Below are positions 11,244 to 22,055 of a DNA stretch of 64,000 nucleotides, in pieces. The notes under the pieces were generated by a model, which did not search any database, was not told the DNA's origin, and worked only from the letters and a program-made list of their open reading frames with translations. This DNA is from Undaria pinnatifida. Its lineage: Eukaryota > Sar > Phaeophyceae > Laminariales > Alariaceae. Location of the stretch: positions 6,863,765 through 6,927,764 of the forward strand of contig JABAKD010000004.1 of the NCBI GenBank assembly GCA_012845835.1. Direction: 5' to 3'. Made by a program: the position numbers and the translations under genes. How positions within the stretch are numbered: position 1 is the stretch's first letter; every line of letters starts with the position of its first letter.

Positions 11244-11523
11244 GAGGCATCCCACTGTGGGAGTTGCAGTTTTATGAACGCGCCAAAACGTCCCTGGCCA
11301 GTTGAGCTCCTCATGTGAGGAACTGCCGGATAGTCATTAGACTAGTCAAGTGATTCCACGGGTAGATGGATATTGTTTCAGGGTTAAGGCATCGACGCTT
11401 GGTCGGGTTTCGCAAACGAATGCCTTCCAAGTCATTTTCCGGGTGAGATGCTGAGCTCCACATACATGTGAGGACCTCAGAAAATTCTTAGAATCTGCTT
11501 CACCCAAACCGTGGGATGGCATC
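11244..11523 (+). mobile_element. Family C MITE
   Basis: Left end GAGGCATCCCACTGTGGGAG, right end ACCGTGGGATGGCATC. Contains the TGAGCTCCTCATGTGAGGAA palindrome and GCTTGGTCGGGTTTCG. Confidence 0.72.
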
Positions 11524-12529
11524 GGAGTTCCTCAACTTACAGTGAGAAAGGACCCTCAGGGGGAGCTAGGTGGACATGTACCATACGTAGCAGCCGTGGT
11601 GGCTGGGCAGATCTGTCGTCGAAAGAGGCCCCTAACAAATAAAAAAATACGACAATTTTCCTTCAGAAAGAAGTTAATGCTATTGATGCCAATTCGAAAA
11701 ACGTTTGTAGCTAAAAACTTATTTTCAGAAGTTTCCGACTATCTATGAAGATGACGAAGACGTTTGGGAAGAATTTGTTGTAGTTGATGTTTTTTGCAAA
11801 AAAAAGTGGTGGGATTTCAATATCATGTATGTTTGTATGCCATCTTTATTAATTAAACAATCAAACGCCCGCAAAATAAGCAATTTTTGCCCCGTCCGTC
11901 CGGAATAAAGTATTTTCATGTCACCCAACACATAATAATGTCACCATCGTGGTTAATCGAAGGCTTAATGTACATGTTTTCCGATGAGACACTACAATGG
12001 GACCCGAAGGGTGCGCCAGCTAGCGTTGGGCTGCGAAAGCAACTGAGTTAAATCGACACATCAAGACGCGTATGAAAATACGTGGAAGCGTGGTGAGCTT
12101 AAGCTTTTTTTTCCCCCATCCGCCGGAGGATGAAAAAAAAAAAAAAAAAGTTTGACCCATGAAAACGAACGAGTACAAAAAACGGACGACCCCGGTGTGT
12201 TACGCAGCTCGCGAAGATAAGTATTGACCCCAACCTCTGCCACACTCACCGACGGCATTGAAACTGTTAGAAACAAAAAATTGTTTCACAAATTTAACCT
12301 TTGGTCAAAGGCGTGCCGTCCCTATCTATGGTATCCCCCCCCCTCCCCCCCCCCGGGGACATGCAACCGTACCATAAGTGAACCGTTTTTTTTCTGGTTA
12401 TACCGTATATACTACTAGTGGACCGTTTTCTCTCTGGATCTCCTTCCTGACATCATTCGCTCTGTTAAATAAACCTTCAATCGGATAAGCAAGCCCACAT
12501 TTACCTCCGAGGTATACTGCTACGTAGTG
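11524..12529. other. No gene recognised
   Basis: AT-rich, with A and T homopolymers around 12110-12150 and short C runs near 12340. None of the short frames is convincing. Confidence 0.4.
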
Positions 12530-12758
12530 GTCGTGGGGTCAGGTTCGGCACTAGGTTCTGCAATGGCCTCGGGGGTCGCTCGCGAGAGTGGCCGCTCTGC
12601 TGCTTTGCGGTCATTTTTAGCTATTGTTTGTGTCTGTTTTCAGGTGTTTGCGATATGGATCCGCAACGGAATGGTTAGCTATATAGATGCTGCGCCAATC
12701 GTACTAAGTCAATCCCGCGAGTGGATTGGCAGTATTTTGTTTTTGTTTTTGTTCTTGT
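12530..12758 (-). mobile_element. Family A fragment, reverse
   Basis: Reversed landmarks GGTCGCTCGCGAGAGTGGCC and GCGATATGGATCCGCAACGG, GTTAGCTA and TCCCGCGAGTGGATTGG. Both terminal repeats are missing and a B element abuts the right side. Confidence 0.5.
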
Positions 12759-13009
12759 GACCCGTGCTACGATCGAGGTAGCACTTCAAATCGATGTGTT
12801 TTCTGAACGACGGAGCCCCTGAACCCAAAATCGTCGAATGCTATCCATTTTGTTTGCATGTGTACCTAGGCCATGGGACGTTTTGTCCGGTGTATAGCAC
12901 TTTTATTTTTTGTCCCAATTTCAGTTTCTGGTGGGGAGGTCTTAAGCTCCCGATTCGAGAAACCTAAAGAAAAGAACGTGGTGCACCTCTATCGTAGTCG
13001 GCGTAAATC
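12759..13009 (+). mobile_element. Family B MITE
   Basis: Left end GACCCGTGCTACGATCGAGG, right end CTCTATCGTAGTCGGCG. Interior in forward order with CCAAAATCGTCG, TGTACCTAGGCCATGGGA and GAGGTCTTAAGCTCCCG. Confidence 0.8.
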
Positions 13010-13510
13010 ATAACACACACCCCCACCGTAGCCTTCATCATAACAAAACAAAAGTGTTTCAAAAAAAGAAATAAGCTCTATTCCGACGACAATGTGTAAG
13101 GAGCTTAGTCTCAATCGAACGTTCTTGGCACAAAAACGTGTGGGCCCTACTATATCCCCTGCACCCCCCCGTTTACTCACCCGACTATGCAGAAGCACCA
13201 TATCCTGGTTAAAGAACTTGTGACCGACGACAATGTGTAAGGAGCTTAGTCTCAATCGAACGTTCTTGGCACCAAAACGTGTGGGCCCTACTATATCCCC
13301 TGCACCCCCCCGTTTACTCACCTGACTGTGCAGAAGCACCATATCCTGGTTAAAGAACTTGTGACCGAACATGTGTTGGAGCCAGTCCGGTATGTGGCTG
13401 GGCTTAATGCTGCACTCATGGCACCAACGAGAACGGCAAAGAAGGCACATACGTGGGAAACGAAGACCGAGGTTACTATATAGGGTTTTTGCACTACCGA
13501 GTTTCCACAC
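12989..13510 (-). other. Unrecognised 173-codon frame spanning the duplication
   Basis: The frame starts near 13510, includes LCRSRWCHECSIKPSHI and HMFGHKF, then the duplicated 47-residue block twice, and runs out in the B element. Similar Cys-rich pieces are encoded on the minus strand at 14470-14195. No domain is recognised. It may be repeat sequence rather than a gene. Confidence 0.2.
13083..13364. repeat. 141-bp perfect-length tandem duplication
   Basis: Unit 1 is 13083-13223 and unit 2 is 13224-13364, with only a few substitutions (for example CACAAAAACG versus CACCAAAACG). The length is a multiple of three, so a minus-strand frame (13510-12989, 173 codons) reads a 47-residue block twice. 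The young-looking duplication lies beside several more diverged relatives. Confidence 0.92.
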
Positions 13511-13761
13511 CTCGCACGAACGAGTGAACTGTGTACAGCCACACTGAACCTGTTAAAACATGCATATATTTAGGCGAAATATTTGACGAACCCTAGCTCA
13601 CCATTTCACTGCGTATTCGTAGAGAAAGAAATTGTACAAGATTATGACAGATTAGGAACGCAAAGGAACAGGAGGGTTACTCGCGCGAGTGACGAAGAAG
13701 TCACAGGAAAATAAAACGTTAATCAAGAACCCCCCCCCCCCTTCCCATCGCATCCTTGGCC
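13500..13761 (+). mobile_element. Family A MITE, degraded
   Basis: Contains CCTCGCACGAACGAGTG, the interior with TAGGAACGCAAAGGAACAGG and GGTTACTCGCGCGAGTGACG, and the right end CGCATCCTTGGCC. The left terminus is lost. It is immediately followed by the CAA/CAG repeat. Confidence 0.6.
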
Positions 13762-13764
13762 AGC

Positions 13765-13780
13765 ACGACAACAACAACAG

Positions 13781-13814
<34 letters not shown>

Positions 13815-13885
13815 AGCAACAACAACAACAACAACCACAACAGCAACAACAACAACAACAACAACAACGACAACAACGTCTAGTA
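13765..13885. repeat. CAA/CAG trinucleotide repeat
   Basis: About 40 CAA triplets with interspersed CAG, CCA and CGA. It reads as poly-Asn/Ser or poly-Leu/Val in artefactual frames. Confidence 0.92.
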
Positions 13886-13959
13886 CGTGGGGATAAAAAG
13901 CATTGTTGTTTCGAAGAATCGGATGCAACGCCAATACAGTATTAGGGCATTAGGCTGGG

Positions 13960-14560
13960 TGCGCGTGTTGTAGAAGAAGTGTTTGCAGAACCTTTGACAG
14001 AAGGTGTGTTGAATGAAGCCAGCCTGGCATGTTGTTCGGCCTCTTGCCACACAAGGCAACGGTAAAGAACCATAAAAAGTTACAGACTGGAAAAGTATTG
14101 TTGTTGAAAAAAGGTGCAGGGTGAGTATTTTCGGGTGGGGCGAACGCTACTGTAAGCGGTGCGCATTGCATTGAAGAATCACCACATTCTCTGGTCAAAG
14201 AACCTGTGACCGACTTTGTGTTTGAGCCAGCCCGGCATTTATGTGGCTCGTCTTCAGGCAACACACATGGCAGCAACAGGAACGACAAAGCAGGTACAGA
14301 CCGGAAATGACACTGCTGCTGTTAAGGAAAAGGGCGCAGAATAACTGATTGAGCGTAGGACGACGACTATTATTATTTGTACTGCAAGGGGGTGTACCCG
14401 GGGCGTTCACAAAGCCGTATCGTCTCCTGGGTAATATGAAGATCCTGTGACCGAACATGTGTTGGAACAAAGTCCGGTATGTGGTTGGGCTTTAGGCCGC
14501 GCACATGGCAACAACGGGAACGGCGAAATTGGTACAGGGTGTGTGCGACAATAAAGGTGC
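13960..14560. repeat. Degenerate relatives of the 13.1-13.5 kb repeat
   Basis: Three diverged blocks share GAACCTGTGACCGA or CCTGTGACCGAACATGTG, a GCCAG or AGTCCGG-type block, and GCACATGGCAACAACGGGAA-like sequence with the unit around 13370-13460. The spacing is roughly 250-300 bp. Confidence 0.6.
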
Positions 14561-14732
14561 TGCACCTCTTTCGGCTAAACTATTTCTGAATGACGGACCT
14601 CCTTAACCAATTCATAAAATCGTCGTGATTTCAATCTTGTTTTGCTATAAATGTGGCCGCATGTCTGGGCTACACGGAATTGTTCGTCGGAGATGTTGCG
14701 CTGTACCTTATTTTTCATATGTACGTGGGTTA

Positions 14733-15007
14733 GACGCGTGCTACGATAGAGGTGCACCACATTCTCTTTTCTGAATTTCTTCAAATTGGGAGCTCAAGAC
14801 CTCTATCAAAACCTGATTTAATAAGAAGAGCCAAAACATAACTGCTACCGGCTGAAAGGTCCCGTTGCCTCGGTACACGACAAGAACCATGCAAACGAAA
14901 TCGCCCATTAATTTCCGACGGTTTTGGGTGAAGGCGCCCCCTCTCATTCATTCAGAAACCGCTTCAGACGAAAAAAAACGTGCTGCCTCTCTATCGTAGC
15001 GCGCGTC
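14733..15007 (-). mobile_element. Family B MITE
   Basis: Left end GACGCGTGCTACGATAGAGG, right end CTATCGTAGCGCGCGTC. Reverse interior with TTGGGAGCTCAAGACCTCT and TTCCGACGGTTTTGGGTG. Confidence 0.85.
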
Positions 15008-15319
15008 TCACGGGGTAGGGCATAGATAGCTCTTTGAGTGAGGAGCTTAAACCCGAAAAAAAGCACAGGGTACGCTTCTATCGGACATAGGTAGCTCTTT
15101 GAGTGAGAAGCTTAAACCAAAAACAGGTTACAGGGTACGCCTCTGTCGTAACGGGCGTCGCAGACGGGAAGATACACCACTGCAATGCTGTTGTATGTAT
15201 GTAGCAATAATATCATGTTGGAAAACGTTCTTCGCGTCCAGCGAATAATAGGGTCGCACTAACATAGTTCCGGGTGCATCGCTCAACCTACCCATCAAGA
15301 AATTTCATGGCCAAGATGA

Positions 15320-15581
15320 GAGCAATCCCACGGTAGGGTTGGAGCATGGTCAGTTCAGTCCCTGAGCTCCTCACATGAGGAACTCAATATCTCACCCGAT
15401 GCTACATGACTTTGAAGGCATTCGGTCTCACAACCCGACCAAGCTTCTATGCCTTAGTCCAAACATATAATGTGCTCGTGAAATTACGTTATTGACCGGC
15501 AGTTCATCACATGAGGGACTCAATCGCCCAGGGGCTTTTTGGCGCAATCCTACAACTGCAACCCCTACCGTGGGATGACTC
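15320..15581 (-). mobile_element. Family C MITE with perfect target duplication
   Basis: Left end GAGCAATCCCACGGTAGGG, right end CCCCTACCGTGGGATGACTC. Flanked by ATGA at 15316-15319 and 15582-15585. This 262-bp copy is nearly the same as the one at 57392-57653. Confidence 0.92.
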
Positions 15582-15583
15582 AT

Positions 15584-15846
15584 GACCAAAGCTATACATT
15601 GAGGGGTTACCTTTATGACGGGTTGTTTTTGCAGTGGCTTGAGGACACAGGCGCGAGTGACCTCCCGGTGGTTCTCTTGCGGTCTCAAGCATTCGTGAGG
15701 TTTTTATGTTCGCGATATGTGTACGCGATGGAGTGGTATAAGCTACGCTCCGCCAAAACAAAGTCACCTAAGTTCAGCTCTTTCCTCCGTGAGATACAGA
15801 ATCACTCGTGCGAGAGGTGAAAATCCCCCTTACCGTGGCCTTAGTC
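15584..15846 (-). mobile_element. Family A MITE, reverse, abutting a C element
   Basis: Left end GACCAAAGCTATACATTGAG, right end TTACCGTGGCCTTAGTC, 263 bp. Reversed landmarks GGCGCGAGTGACCTC and AATCACTCGTGCGAGAGG. It begins within the C element's target duplication. Confidence 0.8.
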
Positions 15847-16234
15847 AGGTACATTATTACCCAAATACATGTATATTGCATTTTGGATGTTAGGATCCAT
15901 GTATGGACATCGGGATCCATGTCTTTGCTGATGTGCAGTAGAAAAAGTAATCATATTAGACTAATGAAGATGCGGGGAAATACGACTTGCGGCGAGATTA
16001 TGTTTGCCCTTCTCGCCGAGGCACACTTGTGTCTAACATGCATCTTCGGGGCGTTGACTACTTTGTGTAAGATAAATAACTTACCATCATATAACGTATC
16101 TGAGATAGTTACACAGTTGCGAAGAAACACAAGAGGTGTTCCGACGACGTTTGCTTGTTCCTCGCCGCTAGTCAGAAATACGTCGGCCGCAACCTAAGCG
16201 TTACACTTCTCCATCGTTGAACACGTGTATATAT
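15847..16234. other. No gene recognised
   Basis: One plus frame (15808-16197, 129 codons) begins inside the A element and has no recognised domain. Confidence 0.35.
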
Positions 16235-16370
16235 TAAAACGTATAAATGCACTCCAGCTGTGAGATCGAAGATTTCGTCGAAACGCATCTTAGCAAGCTG
16301 CGTGTGATACTCCGATCGCGCGTGTTACTGGGTGTGTGTCCTCATTAAGGGCGTAGGTCGGCGACTACTC
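16235..16370 (+). repeat. Repeat family D, copy 1
   Basis: GCACTCCAGCTGTGAGAT, AGCAAGCTGCGTGTGATAC, TCCGATCGCGCGTGTTAC, TGTCCTCATTAAGG and GTCGGCGACTAC recur in the same order, reverse-complemented, at 20085-20222. Confidence 0.75.
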
Positions 16371-16589
16371 TCGGAACTACAGTGTAGCTTGTACCAGGGT
16401 CAACAAGGTGATGTTAGTCAGTCTGTGCGCGGAAATTATATAACCCATTTTTGAGGGGGACAAAATCTGAGAGTGTCTACAGAAGGGATGAAAAACAACG
16501 TCCCTCTCGCGCCCGTAACCTCCATCGACACCCGTGTGTTCACTTTCCTCGTTGCCCCGAACATTCCGATTAAGGCCATACCGTACTCT

Positions 16590-16844
16590 GACGCATGCTA
16601 CGATAGAGGTAGCAGTTTTCGTCTGAAACGGTCTCTGGCTGACGTGGCTCCTTAACCCAAAATCGTCGGGAAACAAACGACATTTTTTTTCATGATTCTC
16701 GTTGTTTACCTAGCTAGGCCATTGGGATGTTTTCGTCCGGTAGCAGTGTTGTTTTCCTCCAAATCAGTTTTTGGGAGAGGTCTTAAGCTCCCAATTTGAG
16801 GAAAACTCAGAAAAAAGTGGTGCACCTCTATAGCAGCACGCGTC
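16590..16844 (+). mobile_element. Family B MITE
   Basis: Left end GACGCATGCTACGATAGAGG, right end CACCTCTATAGCAGCACGC then GTC. Forward interior with CCAAAATCGTCGG and GAGAGGTCTTAAGCTCCC. Confidence 0.87.
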
Positions 16845-17297
16845 TATCGTAGCTTGGTATATATTACATACGTAAGGTATGGGGTTCGTTAGTTTTTAGG
16901 GACTCGATTTTCAGCGTATGTATCGGAAAAGTCGCGCAAGTGCCCACCTGTGCGTTGTTTCTAAATTTCACGCAACTATATACGCCCTGCCGGGAACGAC
17001 TGGTGCGCTGCGCCAAATCTGTCAGAGAGGAAGTCCTCTGCGTACGGTAGAAAAAGCACTTTTGGGAGCTAAAGTGGGTCTTGAATGACGAGTCGCAATG
17101 ACACAAAAAACTTCAGAGAACGTCATTGTTGCTTATGGCGACATGTATATATGATGATTCTATTTCTTTTTCAATGCGTGTTTTTAATCGGAAAGATTGC
17201 ACTTTCATTTTTCTTCTTCCTCAGGTCAGTTTTGGTTTGCCTCGGGGGTCAAATACCTCCTCGAGAAACGGGACACAGTATGCGCTAAATTTTTTTC
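16845..17297. other. No gene recognised
   Basis: Short frames only. A pyrimidine-rich stretch lies at 17190-17240. Confidence 0.35.
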
Positions 17298-17836
17298 GAC
17301 AGAGGCCACGGTAAGGGGGCATACCTCTATGATTTTCCTCCGTGCCTTTACCCCCCGCTCGAGTGATTCTGTATCTCACGGACGACAACACGTTAGGCGG
17401 CCTGACGCATGCCTCGATGGAGGCAGCGGTTTTCGTCTGAAATGTATTCTGAATGACGGCACCCCCCTTAACCCAAAATCGTCGGAAAAAAAAACGCCAT
17501 TTTTTTTAATAAGATTTCTTGTTGCGTACCAAGGCCATTCGGTGTTTTCATCCGGTAACACTGTTAGTTTTCACCGAACCGGTTTTTGGGAGAGATCGTA
17601 AGCTCCTGAATCGAGGAACATCTTTTCAGACGAAAAGCAAAAGTGGTGCGCCTCCATCATAGCATTCGTCACCTGTTTCGGCGCAGCGTTGCAAAGCATT
17701 CCACCGCGCGACCGCATAACATAAGGAGAACAAAGCCTCACGAAAGCTTGAGGACGCGCCCGGTGGTCACTCGCGCGTGTGCGGTCGAGCCACAGCTGAA
17801 AACTACCTTAACCGTGACCCCCCTCTGCAGCCTTCA
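17298..17836 (+). mobile_element. Family A MITE interrupted by a B element
   Basis: The left part (17298-17403) starts GACAGAGGCCACGGTAAGG and holds CCGCTCGAGTGATTCTGT. The right part (17671-17836) holds TTTCGGCGCAGCG, GGTCACTCGCGCGTGTGCGG and the terminal CTGCAGCCTTCAAC. Together they make one A copy of ordinary length. Confidence 0.75.
17404..17670 (+). mobile_element. Family B MITE nested in A
   Basis: Left end GACGCATGCCTCGATGGAGG, right end CCTCCATCATAGCATTCGTC. Flanks GCCT/ACCT differ at one base, consistent with a 4-bp target duplication within the host A element. Confidence 0.82.
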
Positions 17837-18279
17837 ACTACCATACTATCAATAGTATTTTTTTACCGCAATATCGAAGCAGCTTTGGGCTACTCTGCCC
17901 CTCCTCACCCCCCAGGAATGCGAATGACGCGCTTCGCTTCGGTGTTCCCTTCCTTAGGAGCGATGAACATCTGGATTTTGAAAGACATGCGCAAACGGCC
18001 GACGAACAATGCAGCGGGTGGGGGGAGGGGGGGCGGGTACTCAGGTTGTGCATGGCAGTGGTCGTATGACCATAGAGCCTCGCATCCCTACCATTGCCGG
18101 TAACGTTGGATTTCACCAACCAGGCAGACATTTCTTGCAACAAGCAGCGCGAAGCACCGTGAGGTGTTCGGCGCAATGCAGCGGGGGGGGGGGGGGGTGT
18201 ACTCATTCGGTGCTGGCCTTAGAGGGGTGCTGCCATAGTACGAAAAGTAGTATATTATTAAGGTACAGCTATTTTTGGC
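17837..18279. other. G-rich tracts, no gene recognised
   Basis: G runs at 18018-18030 and 18182-18198. No supportable coding frame. Confidence 0.35.
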
Positions 18280-18452
18280 TACTGATGTTTTTTGAATGAC
18301 AGTGAAATCGACGGAATTCCGTTCCCATTTTGCGGTTTATAATGTCTTTTTCTGGTACCGAGGCCATGGGATTTCCCATCATTTCAGGTTGCACGTTTAG
18401 AATAGTTTTTTCTCGACATCAGGTTTTGGGCGGGGAATACGTATCGATAAGT
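18280..18452 (+). mobile_element. Family B fragment
   Basis: TTTTTTGAATGACAG, GGTACCGAGGCCATGGGATT and GTTTTGGGCGGGGAATAC follow the B interior order. Termini are absent. Confidence 0.5.
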
Positions 18453-18734
18453 GACGCCGTGCTACGATATAGGTAGCAGTTTTTTGCCTGAAATGGTTTG
18501 TGAATTTGACGGTGCTCTCGTTAACCCAAAATCGTCGGAAAAAAAAAAAAAAAACTTCTTTTTTTCGCATGTTCTCTCGATGTGTGTACCTAGGCCATTA
18601 ATCATTGGAGTTTTCATCCGAGAGTAGCAACTTTATTTTTCTCCCAACCGGTTTTGGGAGAGACGTCTTGAGCTCCCATACTTCAGTGGACATCTCAGAA
18701 AAAACAGTGGTGCACCTCCATCGTATCACGCGTC
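18453..18734 (+). mobile_element. Family B MITE
   Basis: Left end GACGCCGTGCTACGATATAG, right end CTCCATCGTATCACGCGTC. Contains an A15-type homopolymer in the middle and the GGTTTTGGGAGAG block. Confidence 0.85.
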
Positions 18735-19563
18735 AAAAAAGATGCCACAGCATAAAAAACGGTGCACAAGAGTGCCGTAGCATGAGTCTTGAAAGCGTGC
18801 TACAATAAAGGTACTGTACCTCTTTTGGGCTAACCTTTTTTCTGGATGACGGTCTCGTGAACATACTCATAACCTACTAACAACCCGTCAAAAGTATCTT
18901 CGGAAAGTTTATATTGGCTTGCGATATCATGTGTTTTTATTGTAAAATACCTATAGTCTAAAAGGCTACTCGTATGTGGGTTTGTTCATTGGGATGAAAA
19001 GTCGGTTGACTCAAGAACGGTTAGTTGTGAGGCATAGAACTCCACAAGCCGCACTCCTCAGAAGGCAAGAAAAAGAGCCAGTGCACCTGTACCGTGGCAT
19101 GTGTCCTGAACTCACTCACCATGGACCACACGCATCCCTTTCATCGAGACGGGGAGCAGCCGTTCATACTCCGGATAGAGACACCTCTATGAAATTGGGC
19201 GCTCAGCACGTTTCTTCCGTACATTCCATTCCAAAACGAATTTTAATTTTTACGATTTCCTTCCTTTTCGGTGGTCATTTTTTTCCCTTGGAAGAGCCAC
19301 ACGGGAGGGGGGGGCTCAATTCGCGGTCCAAATAGCGGTAGCTTACACTTGTTTGGGTGTCGCGACGGACACTTCGACATGACAATAGAGGTCTGGCGCC
19401 ATGTCTTTTTTCTGGTGGCGGGCGCGTGAAGAGGTTTTCATTCCCCACAGCCAAGCGCTGATTCGAATGGAAACGCTATCCGGTCATCAACTATCCCACG
19501 GCTTGGGTATTGCGAGAGCACACGTGGATGGCAATTGCAACGCTGACATCAAAGTTTCGGCGT
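18735..19563. other. B terminus remnant, otherwise no feature
   Basis: AAAGCGTGCTACAATAAAGG at about 18793 starts a B fragment of roughly 70 bp. The plus frame at 18976-19335 has no recognised domain. Confidence 0.35.
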
Positions 19564-19735
19564 CGCCTGCTACGATAAAGGTGCAACATTTTTTTTCTGA
19601 TGTTCCTCGATTTGGGAGCTTAAGACATGATCCTCCCAGAAACTGGTTTGGACAAAAATTAAGGTTCCACCGGAGGATGAAAAAATCCCATGGCCTAGGT
19701 GCACAACGACAATCACGTTGCACAAACCAAAATCC
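19564..19735 (-). mobile_element. Family B MITE, right end lost
   Basis: TCGCCTGCTACGATAAAGGT, TTTGGGAGCTTAAGACATG, CCCATGGCCTAGGTGCAC, then truncated. Confidence 0.6.
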
Positions 19736-20084
19736 ATAACTGGCGCTGGTTTGAATGCAAATTGTTTATTGCTGCACTATGTGTTTTCAGGCCAGTGGTT
19801 CTTCATGTTTCCATCGAGCTTTCGCCTCAGTTTTCTCCAAACAAGCTGTATGTATAGTGAGGTAATGAATATACTATATATAGAGAGAAACGAAACCAGG
19901 CCCTCACGTCCTTCGAAACTCCGCCCCCCCCCTCACCGGTTATTCGACTTACAGGATTCACTTGATAAAAGGAGACATTTTCCTCCACAGCTGTCAGATT
20001 TTGTCCGCCCCAGAAACGGGTTTTATAGTTTTCGCGCACAGACTGACTAAAATCACCCTGTTGACCCTGATAGCTACACTGTAG

Positions 20085-20222
20085 TTGTAAGGGGAGTCGC
20101 CGACCTATATCCTTAATGAGGACACACAACCCGTAATACGCGCGATCGGAGTATCACACTCAGCTTGCGAAGATGAGTTTTGACAAAGTCTTCCATCTCA
20201 CAGCTGGAGTGTATTGTCATTT
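20085..20222 (-). repeat. Repeat family D, copy 2 (inverted)
   Basis: Reverse complement of the blocks at 16235-16370, ending CACAGCTGGAGTG. The pair forms a widely spaced inverted repeat. Confidence 0.75.
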
Positions 20223-20235
20223 TTTTTAATATGCC

Positions 20236-20396
20236 TGGCGTAGCGTATAGCTAACAGTTCCATTGAAAATTCATACAAAAAAAACACAGCAGCACCGTAA
20301 AAGAATAGCTGGGTTACTCGCCCGAGCCACTCCGAGCCACTACGAACAGAAAAAATGCCGCAAACGTAACCCCCCTATAGAGTATATCATTGGTCA
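20236..20396 (+). mobile_element. Family A 3' fragment
   Basis: GGCGTAGCGTATAGCTAACA, GGGTTACTCGCCCGAGCC and the terminal block ending CATTGGTC. The left half is missing. Confidence 0.6.
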
Positions 20397-20866
20397 ATCC
20401 GACGAAAAATATGTGGCCTTACCATAAAATGCCATCCATATATTGCAAAACCTTATTAAATTTCGGAGGCTTTCGGGCTGAGAAGCCCCGTTCTTCAGCA
20501 AAAAGGAGAAATAAAATGGTGAAAAATCAATTATTATATCGTCGTCATGTCGTTCTTTTGTGGCGGAAATGTTCGCGGCATACTCCTAGACAACATGCAA
20601 TTGTCGATCGGGTTAGACTCGTGACTTGCTTTGGAGAGAGAGAGGTGTTTAGGAACTCGCGTGTACGCTTGAGAGGGCTCTCCTCCCCGTATGAATTTTC
20701 ACATTTCTCTGAATCAATTTTTGTGTGAACAGATCTCATTTGGTGAGGATCCTCGAGGAAAACAATCGGTACACCCTCTATCCTATATACACCAAGTGCC
20801 GACACCCTTCAAAACAACGTGCCTGGCAACAGATGACGCGGCACCAGCCTGGGCGGGTCGGTACAC
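20397..20866. other. Minor B remnants only
   Basis: Fragments resembling the B interior occur at 20410-20500 (GGCTTTCGGGCTGAGAAGCC). No gene recognised. Confidence 0.3.
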
Positions 20867-20921
20867 CGTACAGGCCGAACTTCAGCACGCTCCCGTCCTC
20901 GATGTCCGTGTCGAGAATCAC
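20867..20921 (-). CDS. Possible exon, unrecognised gene
   Basis: Reading the minus strand, a pyrimidine-rich stretch and GGCACAG precede a 55-nt segment encoding VILDTDIEDGSVLKFGLY. A GTGTAC donor follows. The amino-acid composition looks coding and the reading frame is open, but no partner exon was identified and the family is unknown to me. It could be coincidence. Confidence 0.3.
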
Positions 20922-21776
20922 CTGTGCCGTCCCAGCAGAGCGAAGCGCAGGGGAGAGAGAAGCGCCGAGAAAGGAGGGGGTGGTTCTCACTTGTCTTAAT
21001 TCATACCCTGGTAGTTGATTTAGTTGGTTGTCAACTGTATATCGCAGCTCGCGTAATTCATGGTCTAGTCTATACGTATAGACTAAATACAAACTATGTG
21101 CTTGGTACGTATAGGTTAAGCTTCAGTAGACTCTCATTATCGGTGAGGTAGCGTTCATATCTACTCGTTGCAAATCTTCCAAGAGCAACTTAGGGAAGGG
21201 CGATGCCGAACGAATGATGGCAGTGTGGAGGCGAGACTCCCCTATTATTTTCCAAGGCAAGAGGGACGTAAGCGAGATGAACACCGAGATTCGTGGGGAA
21301 GGGAGGGAGGGAGGGTTACTTTTATTTTTCTGGCCTTAGTCATTTTTCCGTTGAGCAGGACTCGCTTTAGGGACGCAGCGGCGACTGAGAAGCGGGGTGG
21401 GGTTGTTAACATGGTTGGCAGTCGACGGCAATGGTCATTAATAGCTAGTCCGCAATGCCCCCCCCCTGCGTCACTGATTTAATAATCAGATGAGAACGTC
21501 AGCGCCTAGGAAACTCTCTGTCGGCGAAGGAAATCGAAAAAACAAGAGGGTGAACGGCGGTGATGCCGTACAGAATCGGTGTCGTTAACACCTAACGAGG
21601 TTGCTCTTGAGACTAACTAGCAAGAGGATTGGTGTGCCTGCACACAGTCAACAACACTTCTCTCCCACAAACTTGTGACCGCGCATACAGCGCTAGACGT
21701 GTTGTACGCCAGAAGTGACGTCTGTCTTTTCCAAGCCCCCCCGGTCGAAGAGCCCCATATCTCACCGCCAAACTGA
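20922..21776. other. No gene recognised
   Basis: Purine-rich near 20940-20990 and 21180-21320. The frames give no recognisable domain. Confidence 0.35.
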
Positions 21777-22055
21777 GACGCTTGCTATGGTGGAGGTAAC
21801 ACTGTTGGGATACAAGGCAATCTGATTTTTCTGAATGACCGGAGTTCTCAACCCAACGTCGTTAGGACGTGTTTGTTGTGTGCCGAAGCTATGGATTGGT
21901 ACATCTAGACCGTGGTTTTAATTTGCTCATCCGGTTGAATATTTACTTTGAACTCAATACTCAGTTTTGGGCGATGTACATACCTCCTCAAAAGCGACCT
22001 ATCTACCTCATGAAAAAACCTGGTGCACCTCTACCCGTGTATTTGATGTGTCCTG
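21777..22055 (+). mobile_element. Family B MITE, degraded
   Basis: GACGCTTGCTATGGTGGAGG at the left, TTTTCTGAATGACCGGAG and GTGCCGAAGCTATGGATT inside, GGTGCACCTCTACCCGTG near the right. Confidence 0.55.

Noticed and set aside
13652-13934. Poly-Leu, poly-Val and poly-Asn frames
   Set aside because: Artefacts of the CAA/CAG trinucleotide repeat, open in several frames on both strands.
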